15,650 bases of DNA from an uncultured Oscillospiraceae bacterium (GTDB lineage Bacteria > Bacillota > Clostridia > Oscillospirales > Acutalibacteraceae), in the NCBI GenBank assembly GCA_900546895.1, contig UREO01000026.1, positions 1 to 15,650 on the forward strand, read 5' to 3'. The notes under the pieces were generated by a model that saw only the letters and a program-made list of their open reading frames with translations, did not search any database and had not been told where the DNA came from. The translations under genes and the position numbers were made by a program. This document shows, piece after piece, positions 1 through 7,535 of the stretch. Numbering within the stretch: the stretch's first letter is position 1; each line of letters starts with the position of its first letter.

Positions 1-46
1 TACACCGTCTAATTCGTCGGCAGCGTCAGATGTGTATAAGAGACAG
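1..46 (+). other. Illumina Nextera i5 adapter (synthetic, not genomic)
   Basis: Bases 1-5 (TACAC) match the end of the P5 oligo. Bases 6-13 (CGTCTAAT) match the Nextera XT i5 index that I recall as S510. Bases 14-27 (TCGTCGGCAGCGTC) are the Nextera read-1 primer site, and 28-46 (AGATGTGTATAAGAGACAG) are the 19-base Tn5 mosaic end. The same unit occurs in reverse at the other end of the window. This is library sequence left by incomplete trimming. Genomic sequence begins at base 47, and the 25 bases from 47 to 71 hold nothing I can name. Confidence 0.98.
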
Positions 47-71
47 ATGCATATGCTTTGTTTCAATCCGG

Positions 72-1118
72 TTAAATGATCAGCATTGCGTCGCCGAAGC
101 TGAAAAAGCGGTATTTTTCCTGAACGGCGACCCGGTACGCGTTCATAATATTCTCGTAACCCGCAAGGGCGGAAACCAGCATGATGAGTGTGCTCTCCGG
201 TAAGTGAAAATTGGTGATCAGGCCGTCGAGCACTTTGAACCGGTAGCCGGGATAAATAAAAATATCCGTCCATCCGGCGCTTTCCTTGATACAGCCCTCT
301 GCGGTCCCGACGGACTCCAGCGTGCGGCAGCTGGTCGTCCCCACAGCAATGACGCGGCCGCCATTCCGTTTTGTTTCATTGATGGCATCCGCCGTTTCCT
401 TGGGGAGATAGTAATGCTCCGAATGCATTTTATGATCCAGTACCTTTTTCGCCGTAACCGGGCGGAACGTGCCCAGCCCAACGTGCAGCGTGACAAAGAC
501 CACTTTCACGCCCTTGGCCTTCACTCTTTCCAAAAGCTCCGGCGTAAAATGCAGCCCTGCGGTCGGCGCCGCCGCGGAACCGACTTCTTTGGAATACACG
601 GTCTGATAACGCTCTTTGTCGTTCAGATGCTCCGTAATGTAATGCGGCAGCGGCATTTCCCCGATCTGATCCAGAATTTCATAGAAATTCCCCTCGTAGG
701 TAAAACGCGCCAGACGGTTGCCTTCGTCGATGATTTCCAGTACTTCCGCCCTGAGAAGACCGTCTCCGAAAACGAAACGGGAACCGGGCTTCGCGCGCTT
801 GCCGGGACCGCAGAGGACTTCCCATACATCCCCTTCCCGGTGGTTCAAAAGCAGAAACTCCACGCGGGCCCCCGTCTCTTCCTTGATTCCGTAAAGCCGG
901 GCCGGCAGAACGCGTGAATCGTTTAGGACAAGACAGTCACCGGGATTTAAGCAGTCAATGATATTGAAAAAGTGTTTATGGGCAATCTCGCCGGTTTCCT
1001 TGTTCAGTGTCAAAAGCCTGGAGGAATCGCGCGGTTCAAGCGGGGTCTGCGCAATCAGTTCCTGCGGCAAATCATAGAAAAAATCTTTTGTCTGCAAATT
1101 TTTTAAATCCAACGTCAT
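72..1118 (-). CDS. queA: QueA, S-adenosylmethionine:tRNA ribosyltransferase-isomerase
   Basis: QueA transfers and isomerises the ribosyl part of S-adenosylmethionine onto preQ1 at the wobble base of GUN-anticodon tRNAs (Tyr, His, Asn, Asp), making epoxyqueuosine; it acts in the cytoplasm. The 348-residue protein has the usual family length. It shows the family motifs LIAQTPLEPRDSSRL near the N-terminus, GSAAAPTAGLHFT in the middle, then GTTSCRTLES, TNFHLPESTLIMLVSALAG and FSFGDAML at the C-terminus. A longer frame opens with GTG at 1133, and another in-frame ATG lies at 1124. I chose the ATG at 1118 because the GGGAG ribosome binding site (1131-1127) is 8 nt from it but only 2 nt from the ATG at 1124, and it overlaps the GTG. 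The gene is divergent from the lysine operon. Any downstream partner such as tgt would lie beyond the contig end. Function is very secure; the start is probable. Confidence 0.97.
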   Translation of the reverse strand: MTLDLKNLQTKDFFYDLPQELIAQTPLEPRDSSRLLTLNKETGEIAHKHFFNIIDCLNPGDCLVLNDSRVLPARLYGIKEETGARVEFLLLNHREGDVWEVLCGPGKRAKPGSRFVFGDGLLRAEVLEIIDEGNRLARFTYEGNFYEILDQIGEMPLPHYITEHLNDKERYQTVYSKEVGSAAAPTAGLHFTPELLERVKAKGVKVVFVTLHVGLGTFRPVTAKKVLDHKMHSEHYYLPKETADAINETKRNGGRVIAVGTTSCRTLESVGTAEGCIKESAGWTDIFIYPGYRFKVLDGLITNFHLPESTLIMLVSALAGYENIMNAYRVAVQEKYRFFSFGDAMLII

Positions 1119-1154
1119 TTTCATATCTCCCACATATTATACTACCGATTCTTT

Positions 1155-1183
1155 ATTATAAATAAATTGACAAGTAATAGCAA
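1155..1183 (-). promoter_or_regulatory. Predicted sigma-A promoter of queA
   Basis: On the minus strand, a perfect -10 TATAAT (1160-1155) lies 17 nt from a 4/6 -35 match TTGCTA (1183-1178). Transcription would start near 1148, giving a leader of about 30 nt to the queA start. A second TATAAT at 1141-1136 is too close to the ribosome binding site to serve this gene. The promoter overlaps the divergent lysine-operon promoter. This is motif evidence only. Confidence 0.6.
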
Positions 1184-1196
1184 CCCATGTTATTAT
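1167..1196 (+). promoter_or_regulatory. Predicted sigma-A promoter of the lysine riboswitch/asd operon
   Basis: A perfect -35 TTGACA lies at 1167-1172. The best-spaced -10 is TATTAT at 1191-1196 (18 nt spacer, one mismatch). A perfect TATAAT at 1194-1199 is 21 nt away, which is too long for a normal spacer. Either places the transcription start close to 1203-1206, right at the first base-paired segment of the riboswitch aptamer. Confidence 0.65.
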
Positions 1197-1202
1197 AATT
1201 CA

Positions 1203-1370
1203 AAGATAGAGGTGCGATTTTAAAAAGTAACGGATTTCAGGCTGCCAAAGCCGTGTATCGTCCGTGAAAGGTAAACTCGCCGAAGGGGGTTTCGGGGCAG
1301 GAAACCGCCTGGTTGTTTTTGTGAACAGCAGAACAACTGTCATCATGTTGATATGATGGAGCGCTATCGG
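1203..1370 (+). promoter_or_regulatory. Lysine riboswitch (L-box) aptamer
   Basis: This RNA leader binds lysine and shuts off the downstream biosynthesis operon. The 5' end AAGATAGAGGTGCGA (1203-1217) and the core GTGAAAGGTAAACTCGCCGAAG (1264 onward) match the conserved L-box core as I know it from Bacillus lysC. P1 can form from GATAG 1205-1209 and CTATC 1364-1368. P3 pairs 1288-1293 with 1301-1306. Loop L2 (CTGCC, 1242-1246) is complementary to loop L3 (GGCAG, 1296-1300), which is the expected kissing interaction. P4 pairs GTTGTT near 1312 with AACAAC near 1332, and P5 pairs CATCAT with ATGATG just before the closing GGAGCGCTATC. The genes that follow (asd, dapA, dapB) are classic L-box targets. 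The pairings were read by eye. Confidence 0.96.
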
Positions 1371-1438
1371 CTAACATTTGGTTCGGCAGATGCCGGGCCC
1401 TATCAATGTCGAACAGTATCTATTATATTTGCCTGATG

Positions 1439-1461
1439 ACCGGTTTTCAACCGGTTTTTTT
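1439..1461 (+). terminator. Intrinsic terminator of the lysine riboswitch expression platform
   Basis: A 7-bp perfect stem, ACCGGTT (1439-1445) and AACCGGT (1449-1455) with a TTC loop, is followed by an unbroken T run (1455-1461). It lies 69 nt after the aptamer and 54 nt before asd, so it is the off state. A candidate antiterminator is ATCGG (1366-1370), which includes the 3' strand of P1, pairing with CCGGT (1440-1444). That would make P1 formation and termination coincide when lysine is bound. The terminator is clear; the antiterminator is inference. Confidence 0.88.
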
Positions 1462-1515
1462 CTTATGTATATATTTTTTTATTCTTTAAACATATATATT
1501 ACAGGAGGGCTACCA

Positions 1516-2595
1516 ATGAAAAAGTATCATGTAGGAATTATCGGCGCAACCGGCATGGTTGGTCAAAGATTTGCTACGCTGATCGAGAATCACCCGTGGT
1601 TTACGGTTACCGCGCTCGCAGCGAGCACGCGTTCCGCCGGAAAAACATATAAAGAGGCTGTCGGGGACCACTGGCTGATGACAACACCGATGCCGAAATC
1701 AATGGAAAATATGGTCGTTTTCAACGCGGAGCAGGATATTAAAAAAATCACTTCCCTCGTTGATTTCGTATTCTGCGCAGTCAACATGAAAAAAGAGGAA
1801 ATCAAAGCGCTGGAAGAAGCCTATGCCAAAGCGGAATGCCCGGTGATGTCCAACAACAGCGCAAACCGCATGGTGGCCGACGTACCGATGATCATTCCGG
1901 AAATCAACGCAGACCATGCCGTGGTCATTGACGCGCAGCGCAAACGTCTCGGCACAAAGCGTGGATTTATCGCCGTGAAATCGAACTGCTCTCTGCAGAG
2001 CTACGTTCCGGCTATCCATCCTCTGATGGATCTGAACGTAACGAAAGTCCTCGCCTGCACCTATCAGGCCATTTCCGGCGCGGGAAAAACCTTTCAGACG
2101 TGGCCGGAAAGCGTCGATAACGTGATTCCCTTTATCGGCGGCGAAGAAGGAAAATCCGAAAATGAACCGCTGAAAATCTGGGGGCATGTCGAAAACGGCG
2201 CAATCGTCAACGCCACTTCCCCGTCCATTACTTCCCAGTGTCTCCGTGTTCCCGTTTCCGACGGGCATACCGCCGCGGTTTTTCTTTCCTATGAAAAAAA
2301 GGTTGAACTGGAAGAGATTATTGCAAGATGGGAAACCTTTAAGGGTGTTCCTCAGGAGCTCCGGCTTCCAAGTGCACCAAAACAGTTTTTACATTATTTC
2401 CGCGAGGACGACCGTCCGCAGTCAAGGCTTGACCGTAATTTGGAGAACGGCATGGCCGTTTCCGTCGGACGCTTGCGCCCGGATACGCAGTACGATGTAA
2501 AATTTGTCTGTCTGTCCCACAACACTCTGCGCGGAGCCGCAGGCGGAGCTGTTTTGATGGCGGAGCTTCTTTGCGCAAAAGGTTATATCGATTGA
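1516..2595 (+). CDS. asd: Aspartate-semialdehyde dehydrogenase, archaeal/fungal-type
   Basis: Asd reduces aspartyl-4-phosphate to aspartate 4-semialdehyde with NADPH, the branch point to lysine/diaminopimelate and to threonine and methionine. The protein has 359 residues. It has the nucleotide-binding loop GATGMVGQRF (10-19), the catalytic cysteine in KSNCS (Cys158), the segment AISGAGKT (185-192) and the putative base in RVPVSDGH (His251). Its overall pattern resembles the archaeal/yeast Hom2 branch more than the E. coli enzyme. The frame is open back to 1378, which would add 46 residues. That extension reads through the riboswitch platform and terminator and has no ribosome binding site. 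AGGAGGG (1503-1509) lies 6 nt before the ATG at 1516, so I use that start. It is the first gene of the lysine operon; dapA follows after 29 nt. Confidence 0.96.
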   Translation: MKKYHVGIIGATGMVGQRFATLIENHPWFTVTALAASTRSAGKTYKEAVGDHWLMTTPMPKSMENMVVFNAEQDIKKITSLVDFVFCAVNMKKEEIKALEEAYAKAECPVMSNNSANRMVADVPMIIPEINADHAVVIDAQRKRLGTKRGFIAVKSNCSLQSYVPAIHPLMDLNVTKVLACTYQAISGAGKTFQTWPESVDNVIPFIGGEEGKSENEPLKIWGHVENGAIVNATSPSITSQCLRVPVSDGHTAAVFLSYEKKVELEEIIARWETFKGVPQELRLPSAPKQFLHYFREDDRPQSRLDRNLENGMAVSVGRLRPDTQYDVKFVCLSHNTLRGAAGGAVLMAELLCAKGYID

Positions 2596-2624
2596 AGAAT
2601 TTGCGAATTTGGAGGTAAAGTGTC

Positions 2625-3515
2625 ATGAAAAAGCTTATTTTCAGCGGTTCCGGGGTCGCAATCATCACGCCGATGAACGAGGACGGTTCCGTAAATTACG
2701 ACGTATTGGGCGATCTCGTCGAATTTCATATCGCCAACGGAACGGATTCCATTATTGCCTGCGGTACAACAGGGGAATCGGCTACATTAGACCACGAAGA
2801 GCATTGCAAGGTTATCAAATATATCATCAAAAAAACGAATAAACGGATTCCGGTCATCGCGGGCTCCGGCAGCAACGACACCCGCTATGCGACAGAACTG
2901 TCTCTGACCGCTCAAGAGCTTGGCGCGGATGCTCTTTTAATGGTTACGCCCTATTACAATAAAACCTCTCAGGCGGGTCTGGTAAAGCATTATCACTATG
3001 TGGCCGACCGTGTGAAGCTTCCGATCATCGTCTACAACGTACCGTCCAGAACGGGCTGCAACATTAAACCGGAAACGTATCGGGAGCTTTCCAAACACCC
3101 GAATATCAATGCTGCAAAAGAGGCAAACGGGGATATTTCCGCTCTGGCGAAAACCATTGCCCTTTGCGGCGACGAGCTGAATATATACTCCGGTGAAGAC
3201 AACCAGACGCTGCCCATTCTTTCTTTAGGCGGAAAAGGCATCATTTCCGTATTTGCGAACATCATGCCGAAAGAAATGCACCAAATCTGCGCGGATTTCT
3301 TTGACGGCAACCTTGCCGCCAGCCGTGCGGCCTTTTTGAAGTACCTTGAGCTGATGGACGCACTGTTCATGGATGTGAACCCGATTCCGGTAAAGACGGC
3401 CATGAAAATGCTCGGATTCAACAGTGGCAGCTGCCGCCTGCCATTAACGGCGATGAGTGAAGAAGCGGAAGTAAAGCTTGCAATGATTCTTAAAAAATAT
3501 AATTTGTTAAAATAA
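2625..3515 (+). CDS. dapA: 4-hydroxy-tetrahydrodipicolinate synthase (DapA)
   Basis: DapA condenses pyruvate with aspartate semialdehyde, the first committed step to diaminopimelate and lysine. The 296-residue length is standard for this TIM-barrel family. Visible residues are GTTGES (47-52) holding the pyruvate-site threonines, YYNK (110-113), the catalytic tyrosine in VYNVPSRTG (Tyr137), the substrate-binding Arg142, and the Schiff-base lysine in AAKEANGD (Lys165). The later segment GEDNQTLPILSLGGKG is also typical. GGAGG at 2611-2615 sits 9 nt before the ATG. It lies between asd and dapB and is co-transcribed behind the lysine riboswitch. Many DapA enzymes are inhibited by lysine, but I cannot judge that here. 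Confidence 0.98.
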   Translation: MKKLIFSGSGVAIITPMNEDGSVNYDVLGDLVEFHIANGTDSIIACGTTGESATLDHEEHCKVIKYIIKKTNKRIPVIAGSGSNDTRYATELSLTAQELGADALLMVTPYYNKTSQAGLVKHYHYVADRVKLPIIVYNVPSRTGCNIKPETYRELSKHPNINAAKEANGDISALAKTIALCGDELNIYSGEDNQTLPILSLGGKGIISVFANIMPKEMHQICADFFDGNLAASRAAFLKYLELMDALFMDVNPIPVKTAMKMLGFNSGSCRLPLTAMSEEAEVKLAMILKKYNLLK

Positions 3516-3542
3516 ATTGATCTTTCCGGAGGGAACGTAAAA

Positions 3543-4295
3543 ATGACAAGGATGATTATCTGCGGATGCAACGGCAAGATGGGCCGTGAGGTTTCTGCCT
3601 GCGCTGCGCTACGGGACGACTGCAAAGTTGTGGGTGGAATCGATATAAATACGGAAATGAAAGAGGATTATCCGGTTTTTGCGAAACCGGCGGATATCAA
3701 TGTCGACGCCGACGTTATCGTCGATTTTTCCAACCCCGCTCTTTTCGCTTCTCTGCTCCAGTATGCGCAGATTCATAAAACGCCGCTTGTTCTGTGTACC
3801 ACCGGTTATAACAAAGCGCAGGTGGAAGCGCTTACCCGTGTTTCTGAATCTGTTCCCGTATTTTATTCGGGAAATATGTCGCTTGGGATCAACCTGCTGA
3901 TCGAATTGTCCAAAAGGGCGGCAAAAGTGCTAGGAAGCGGTTTTGATGTTGAAATTATAGAGAAGCACCATAATCAGAAAGTCGACGCGCCGAGCGGTAC
4001 CGCCCTCATGCTGGCCGACGGCATTTCATCGGTCATGAATGAGAATGCGCACTATATTTACGACCGGCATTCCCAGAGGAAAAAGCGCGAAGCTACCGAA
4101 ATAGGGATTCATTCCGTTCGCGGGGGAACCATTGTCGGCGAACATGAAGTGATTTTTGCCGGACATCATGAGGTGATCACGCTCGCCCACTCCGCCCAAT
4201 CAAAAGAGGTTTTTGCCGTCGGGGCGGTCAACGCTGCTGTTTATCTGGCAGCGATGCCCGCAGGACTTTATAACATGTCTGATTTATTAAAATAG
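3543..4295 (+). CDS. dapB: 4-hydroxy-tetrahydrodipicolinate reductase (DapB)
   Basis: DapB reduces the DapA product to tetrahydrodipicolinate using NADPH or NADH. The 250-residue protein has the Rossmann motif GCNGKMGR (8-15), VDFSNP (60-65), CTTGY (85-89), and the catalytic segment EKHHNQKVDAPSGTA (140-154), with His142/His143 and Lys146 as the expected catalytic residues. The C-terminal GEHEVIFAGHHEVITLAHSA matches the tetramerisation/substrate region of the family. GGAGGG (3528-3533) is 9 nt before the ATG. It starts 27 nt after dapA. The next gene's ribosome binding site overlaps the dapB TAG stop, which suggests translational coupling. Confidence 0.97.
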   Translation: MTRMIICGCNGKMGREVSACAALRDDCKVVGGIDINTEMKEDYPVFAKPADINVDADVIVDFSNPALFASLLQYAQIHKTPLVLCTTGYNKAQVEALTRVSESVPVFYSGNMSLGINLLIELSKRAAKVLGSGFDVEIIEKHHNQKVDAPSGTALMLADGISSVMNENAHYIYDRHSQRKKREATEIGIHSVRGGTIVGEHEVIFAGHHEVITLAHSAQSKEVFAVGAVNAAVYLAAMPAGLYNMSDLLK

Positions 4296-4303
4296 GAGGT
4301 AGC

Positions 4304-4768
4304 ATGATGAGTACGGAACCAATGATCACCACTTCAAATGAAATTACCCTGATCACGCTGCAGAACTGTCCCTCCGAACTGACCTTTACCGCCGATGTTT
4401 TTCAGAAAATTTCGGGGTTCGGAGTCAATGTGGATATGATTTCGCTTGCGCCGGCGCACGGTGCTTTCACTTCCATTTCCTTTACGATTTCCGACAATGA
4501 TCTGGATAAAATTCTGACCTTTACATCCGATCTTCATGACAATTCCAATATCAAAACCATTGTCAGCAGCGGAAACTGCAAAATTTCCGTGTATGATCAG
4601 GGAATGAAGGACACTCCCGGCGTAGCGGCAAGGGTTTTTGCGGCGGCGGCAAAGAGCGAAACGGACATACGGATTATCACCACCTCCGAGGTCGACATCT
4701 CCCTGCTGGTTACGGCGGCGGATTTTGACCAGACGCTGAACGAAATCGAAAAGTGTCTGGAGAAATGA
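4304..4768 (+). CDS. Stand-alone tandem ACT-domain protein (aspartokinase regulatory-domain-like)
   Basis: This 154-residue protein looks like the C-terminal regulatory half of aspartokinase without the kinase. A first ACT repeat spans about 14-85 (EITLITLQNCPS, then VNVDMISLAP and TSISFTI). A second spans about 92-152 (KISVYDQGMKDTPGVAARVF, then IRIITTSEVDISLLV). The TSE-D-I-S-L-LV pattern and GVAARVF are close to those of aspartokinase ACT2. No amino-kinase domain, membrane segment or DNA-binding domain is visible. AGGAGGT (4294-4300) overlaps the dapB stop. The start may be the first ATG (4304) or the immediately following one at 4307, which has better spacing. Its place as last gene of a lysine-riboswitch operon suggests it senses lysine (or threonine) and acts on an aspartokinase encoded elsewhere. 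That role is inference; it could also be a free ligand-binding protein. Confidence 0.88.
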   Translation: MMSTEPMITTSNEITLITLQNCPSELTFTADVFQKISGFGVNVDMISLAPAHGAFTSISFTISDNDLDKILTFTSDLHDNSNIKTIVSSGNCKISVYDQGMKDTPGVAARVFAAAAKSETDIRIITTSEVDISLLVTAADFDQTLNEIEKCLEK

Positions 4769-4792
4769 AAGCCTGCTTTCTATAAAATAACG

Positions 4793-4842
4793 ATCCCTTC
4801 CGTCAGGCAGTATGATCTGCCGACAGCGGAAGGGATTTTTTT
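4793..4842 (+). terminator. Terminator after the asd-dapA-dapB-ACT operon
   Basis: The outer stem ATCCCTTCCG (4793-4802) pairs with CGGAAGGGAT (4827-4836). An inner stem GGCAG/CTGCC (4806-4810 and 4817-4821) lies inside it, and a T run follows from 4836 to 4842. It ends against the stop codon of the convergent membrane-protein gene. In the other direction the stem is followed by a looser T-rich stretch, so it may work weakly in both directions. Confidence 0.88.
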
Positions 4843-7501
4843 ATCTCCAGTAATAGATGACTACGGGAAAAATATAGACCGCGATAAAAACGCTGATGAA
4901 CAAAAGCGTAAAGAAAACAACCGCCGGCAGTTCCAGAAACCGAATTTTACGGTAGAGTCCTTTTCTCAGAAATATCAGGAAAAGAATCAGACCAGCGATT
5001 CCCAAGGCAGATAAACAGCTTCCCAAGGAAAAGCCGGGCGGGATATAAGAAACAGAGATTTCGTTTTTCCCTTTGTCCAGCTTGATCGCCATCATGGAAT
5101 CCAGCACGCAGTTGATATCGGTCTTTTTCCCGTTTACAGTCGCGGTATATCCCCTGCCGTCCGTAATCGGAAGGAAGAGGTAGGACTGGTCGTCCGCTGC
5201 GTCAGCGGTGCCGGTAATCCGGTTCCCGGACTGCTTTAGCTGTGCGGCGGCAGTACCGCTGACCGCTTTCTTTAAAACATCGTCCTTAAGTCCGGCGATC
5301 CCAAAGGATTTCACGTCGACTTCTTTTAAAGCCTGAACTTCCACTTCCACCGTTTGATCGCGGAAGGTACCTAGATTCAGGAGTCCGTTATTGCTTTGAT
5401 TCGGATAATCGTCCTGTACGGTCATCCCATTTACCAGAATATTGAAGCTTGAGTTGATATGCTCGATCAGGCTGTTTGACAGCCTGTCAAAGCAGTCGAA
5501 ATAAAGCGTTTCCGTTCCCTGAACCGGAATCCGGTAAACCACTGACCCTTCTGCGCTGTTGTCCGGAAAAGTAAGAGAATATCTTTCGCCGGAAGTATAG
5601 GCGATATTATTCAAAAGGGTCGGCTCATAATAAGTAAACAGCTTGTCCTGTGTGTGAAAGAGGGATTCAAAGACAAACTGCTGAATGTTGAGACGGGTCG
5701 TGTCCGGCAGAGTGCTTAATTTCTGAACGGCATCGGAATGAACAACAAACCCGACGGGAAGGGTATCTTCTTTTTTCCTGATCTCATATTTCTCATTCTG
5801 ATAAACCTTCTGTTCCTTGCTGAAGGAAGTTCCCCTGCGGAGAATTGTGTACTGGTTCCCCATGATGGCGTCAGTTAGTTTGGTGCCGCCGTTCGAATTG
5901 ACTTCCATCCAGTAGGACGAATAGCCAAGCTTCTTCATGGTATACATAAAGTTTTCGCCCGTCAGCGACGTATAATGGCTCAGCGTATGATACCCCAGAC
6001 TGCCCATCAGGTTTACATCGAAGTATTTTTCTTCGGATTTTACGCGGTAAAGGGAGTCATCCTCGATCCGGCCGCTCAGATCGATGACGGCTGCCTCGGT
6101 TTTTCCGTTGTTGGCGGCGGAGGCCACGTAAACGCCGGAATTAAATACACATTCCAGTACGACCATGACGCACAGCAGAACGGAAAATGCGGTTTTACCC
6201 AGCAGCCTGAACTGGTAGAGCAGCAGAAGGACGAGATATGCGAGTCCCGCGACCAGAGAGAACAGGAGCAAAAGCCGGAAGCTGGCGCTGTTTCCCCACA
6301 GGGTTTCCGTGTAAATCCTGACGACATCATATTCCTTATAAAGAATCAGGCATTCCGCAAGGAATACGGCACTGACCGCCAGCATCCCGCCGAATACGGC
6401 AAGCGAACTGCTTGACGCAAGGCGGTTTTCCTGATTGATTTCCGATAACACGGCGGCAAGCAGAATCAGGCCGAAAAAAACAGTAATATATCCGTAGCGG
6501 ACCGGAAAAGCCTGATAATTTCCCGTCTGCCACATTTTGTTGATCGGTTCTATGAAAACCGGTATTACAGTCAGAACAAACAGGAAAAATACAAGGTTCG
6601 TACTCGGCGGAAGCCTTTTCGCAAAAAACAAATAGACAATCAGCGCGGCAAAAATCGCGCCCGAGCACAGAATCACGGTAAACGTCGTGTCCAACCTGGA
6701 AATCAGCCCGCCCACTTTTAAGCTCGTAAACAGGTCGCTGGTTCTGGCGGAAGCCATATACTGCATCAGGGAAGGTAGCCAGACCACGGCGGTAATCAAA
6801 GCGGTAATCAGGGTGGAAACTCCCAGAAGCAAAATGCTTTTCCGGCGTGTCCCCTTTTTCGCGAAGAAGCAAACATAGACTCCGGATGCCAGCACCAGAA
6901 AAATGGATACCATATAGCTCAGATAGAAATTCACTGTCAGTATCGCTGAAAAAGACAGGACATACCACAGGATTTTTCCTTCGTCGGCCAGCTTTATCAG
7001 GCCGATCAGAAGAATCGGGAAAAGATACATGACGTCCAGCCATACGTGGTTCTGGTAGTAAAACATGGTGTAGCCGCAGAAGGCATACATCACGGAAATC
7101 GCGGTGTTTTGCAGCACACCGAGCTTTTTGAATTGAAAACGAAAAAAGACGCTTGCCGTAAACGCGCATACCATCATTTTCAGCAGGACCAGAATATTCA
7201 TGAAAAGATAGAGATCCGCCTTAGCGACAAAGGCAACCAGAAAGCTGAACGGACTGCTGATAAAAAACAGGAATACGCCCCAGAAGCTCATCCCCCCGGC
7301 GTTCTGCAAATTCAGAAACATGTTTGCTTTTCCGGACAGGATATCTTTAAAGTCCATTAGAAAAGGGATAACCTGCTGGTTCATGTCACACCACGAAAGA
7401 GTGTTATATCCAAAAGGAAACATCCTGCTTACCAAAAATACCGAAAGCATAATCATCATCACCGAAGCAGGTGCGAACAGAAAAGGGCCGTTTTTTTTCA
7501 T
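4841..7501 (-). CDS. YfhO-family polytopic membrane protein
   Basis: The 886-residue protein belongs to the YfhO family of GT-C-fold membrane proteins. In Bacillus and Listeria relatives these act in glycosylation of cell-wall polymers such as lipoteichoic acid, using lipid-linked sugars on the outer membrane face. Visible features are a hydrophobic first segment (about 5-27), an outer loop with SWCDMNQQVIPF (36-47) carrying an Asp and Gln as expected for the family, and QNHVWLDVMYLFPI (150-163). About a dozen membrane segments precede a large soluble outer domain (roughly 460-815) rich in beta-type sequence, and two membrane helices close the protein (about 826-845 and 858-881). A TTG at 7528 would add 9 residues but covers the ribosome binding site. 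GGAGGA (7516-7511) lies 9 nt from the ATG at 7501. It is a single-gene unit with its own promoter. The polymer substrate is unknown, and no partner glycosyltransferase is nearby. Confidence 0.88.
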   Translation of the reverse strand: MKKNGPFLFAPASVMMIMLSVFLVSRMFPFGYNTLSWCDMNQQVIPFLMDFKDILSGKANMFLNLQNAGGMSFWGVFLFFISSPFSFLVAFVAKADLYLFMNILVLLKMMVCAFTASVFFRFQFKKLGVLQNTAISVMYAFCGYTMFYYQNHVWLDVMYLFPILLIGLIKLADEGKILWYVLSFSAILTVNFYLSYMVSIFLVLASGVYVCFFAKKGTRRKSILLLGVSTLITALITAVVWLPSLMQYMASARTSDLFTSLKVGGLISRLDTTFTVILCSGAIFAALIVYLFFAKRLPPSTNLVFFLFVLTVIPVFIEPINKMWQTGNYQAFPVRYGYITVFFGLILLAAVLSEINQENRLASSSSLAVFGGMLAVSAVFLAECLILYKEYDVVRIYTETLWGNSASFRLLLLFSLVAGLAYLVLLLLYQFRLLGKTAFSVLLCVMVVLECVFNSGVYVASAANNGKTEAAVIDLSGRIEDDSLYRVKSEEKYFDVNLMGSLGYHTLSHYTSLTGENFMYTMKKLGYSSYWMEVNSNGGTKLTDAIMGNQYTILRRGTSFSKEQKVYQNEKYEIRKKEDTLPVGFVVHSDAVQKLSTLPDTTRLNIQQFVFESLFHTQDKLFTYYEPTLLNNIAYTSGERYSLTFPDNSAEGSVVYRIPVQGTETLYFDCFDRLSNSLIEHINSSFNILVNGMTVQDDYPNQSNNGLLNLGTFRDQTVEVEVQALKEVDVKSFGIAGLKDDVLKKAVSGTAAAQLKQSGNRITGTADAADDQSYLFLPITDGRGYTATVNGKKTDINCVLDSMMAIKLDKGKNEISVSYIPPGFSLGSCLSALGIAGLILFLIFLRKGLYRKIRFLELPAVVFFTLLFISVFIAVYIFPVVIYYWR

Positions 7502-7535
7502 CTGGATGAATCCTCCAACATTTGTCAATGTACCT

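Noticed and set aside
204..917. 237-residue frame antisense to queA
   Set aside because: It is a shadow of the queA coding sequence; the queA motifs are intact on the minus strand.
1136..1141. TATAAT as a queA -10 box
   Set aside because: The start of transcription would fall within or after the ribosome binding site. The TATAAT at 1160-1155 with a 17-nt spaced -35 fits better.
1378..1515. N-terminal extension of 46 residues on asd
   Set aside because: It overlaps the riboswitch linker and terminator, lacks a ribosome binding site and is absent from the protein family. A strong site precedes the ATG at 1516.
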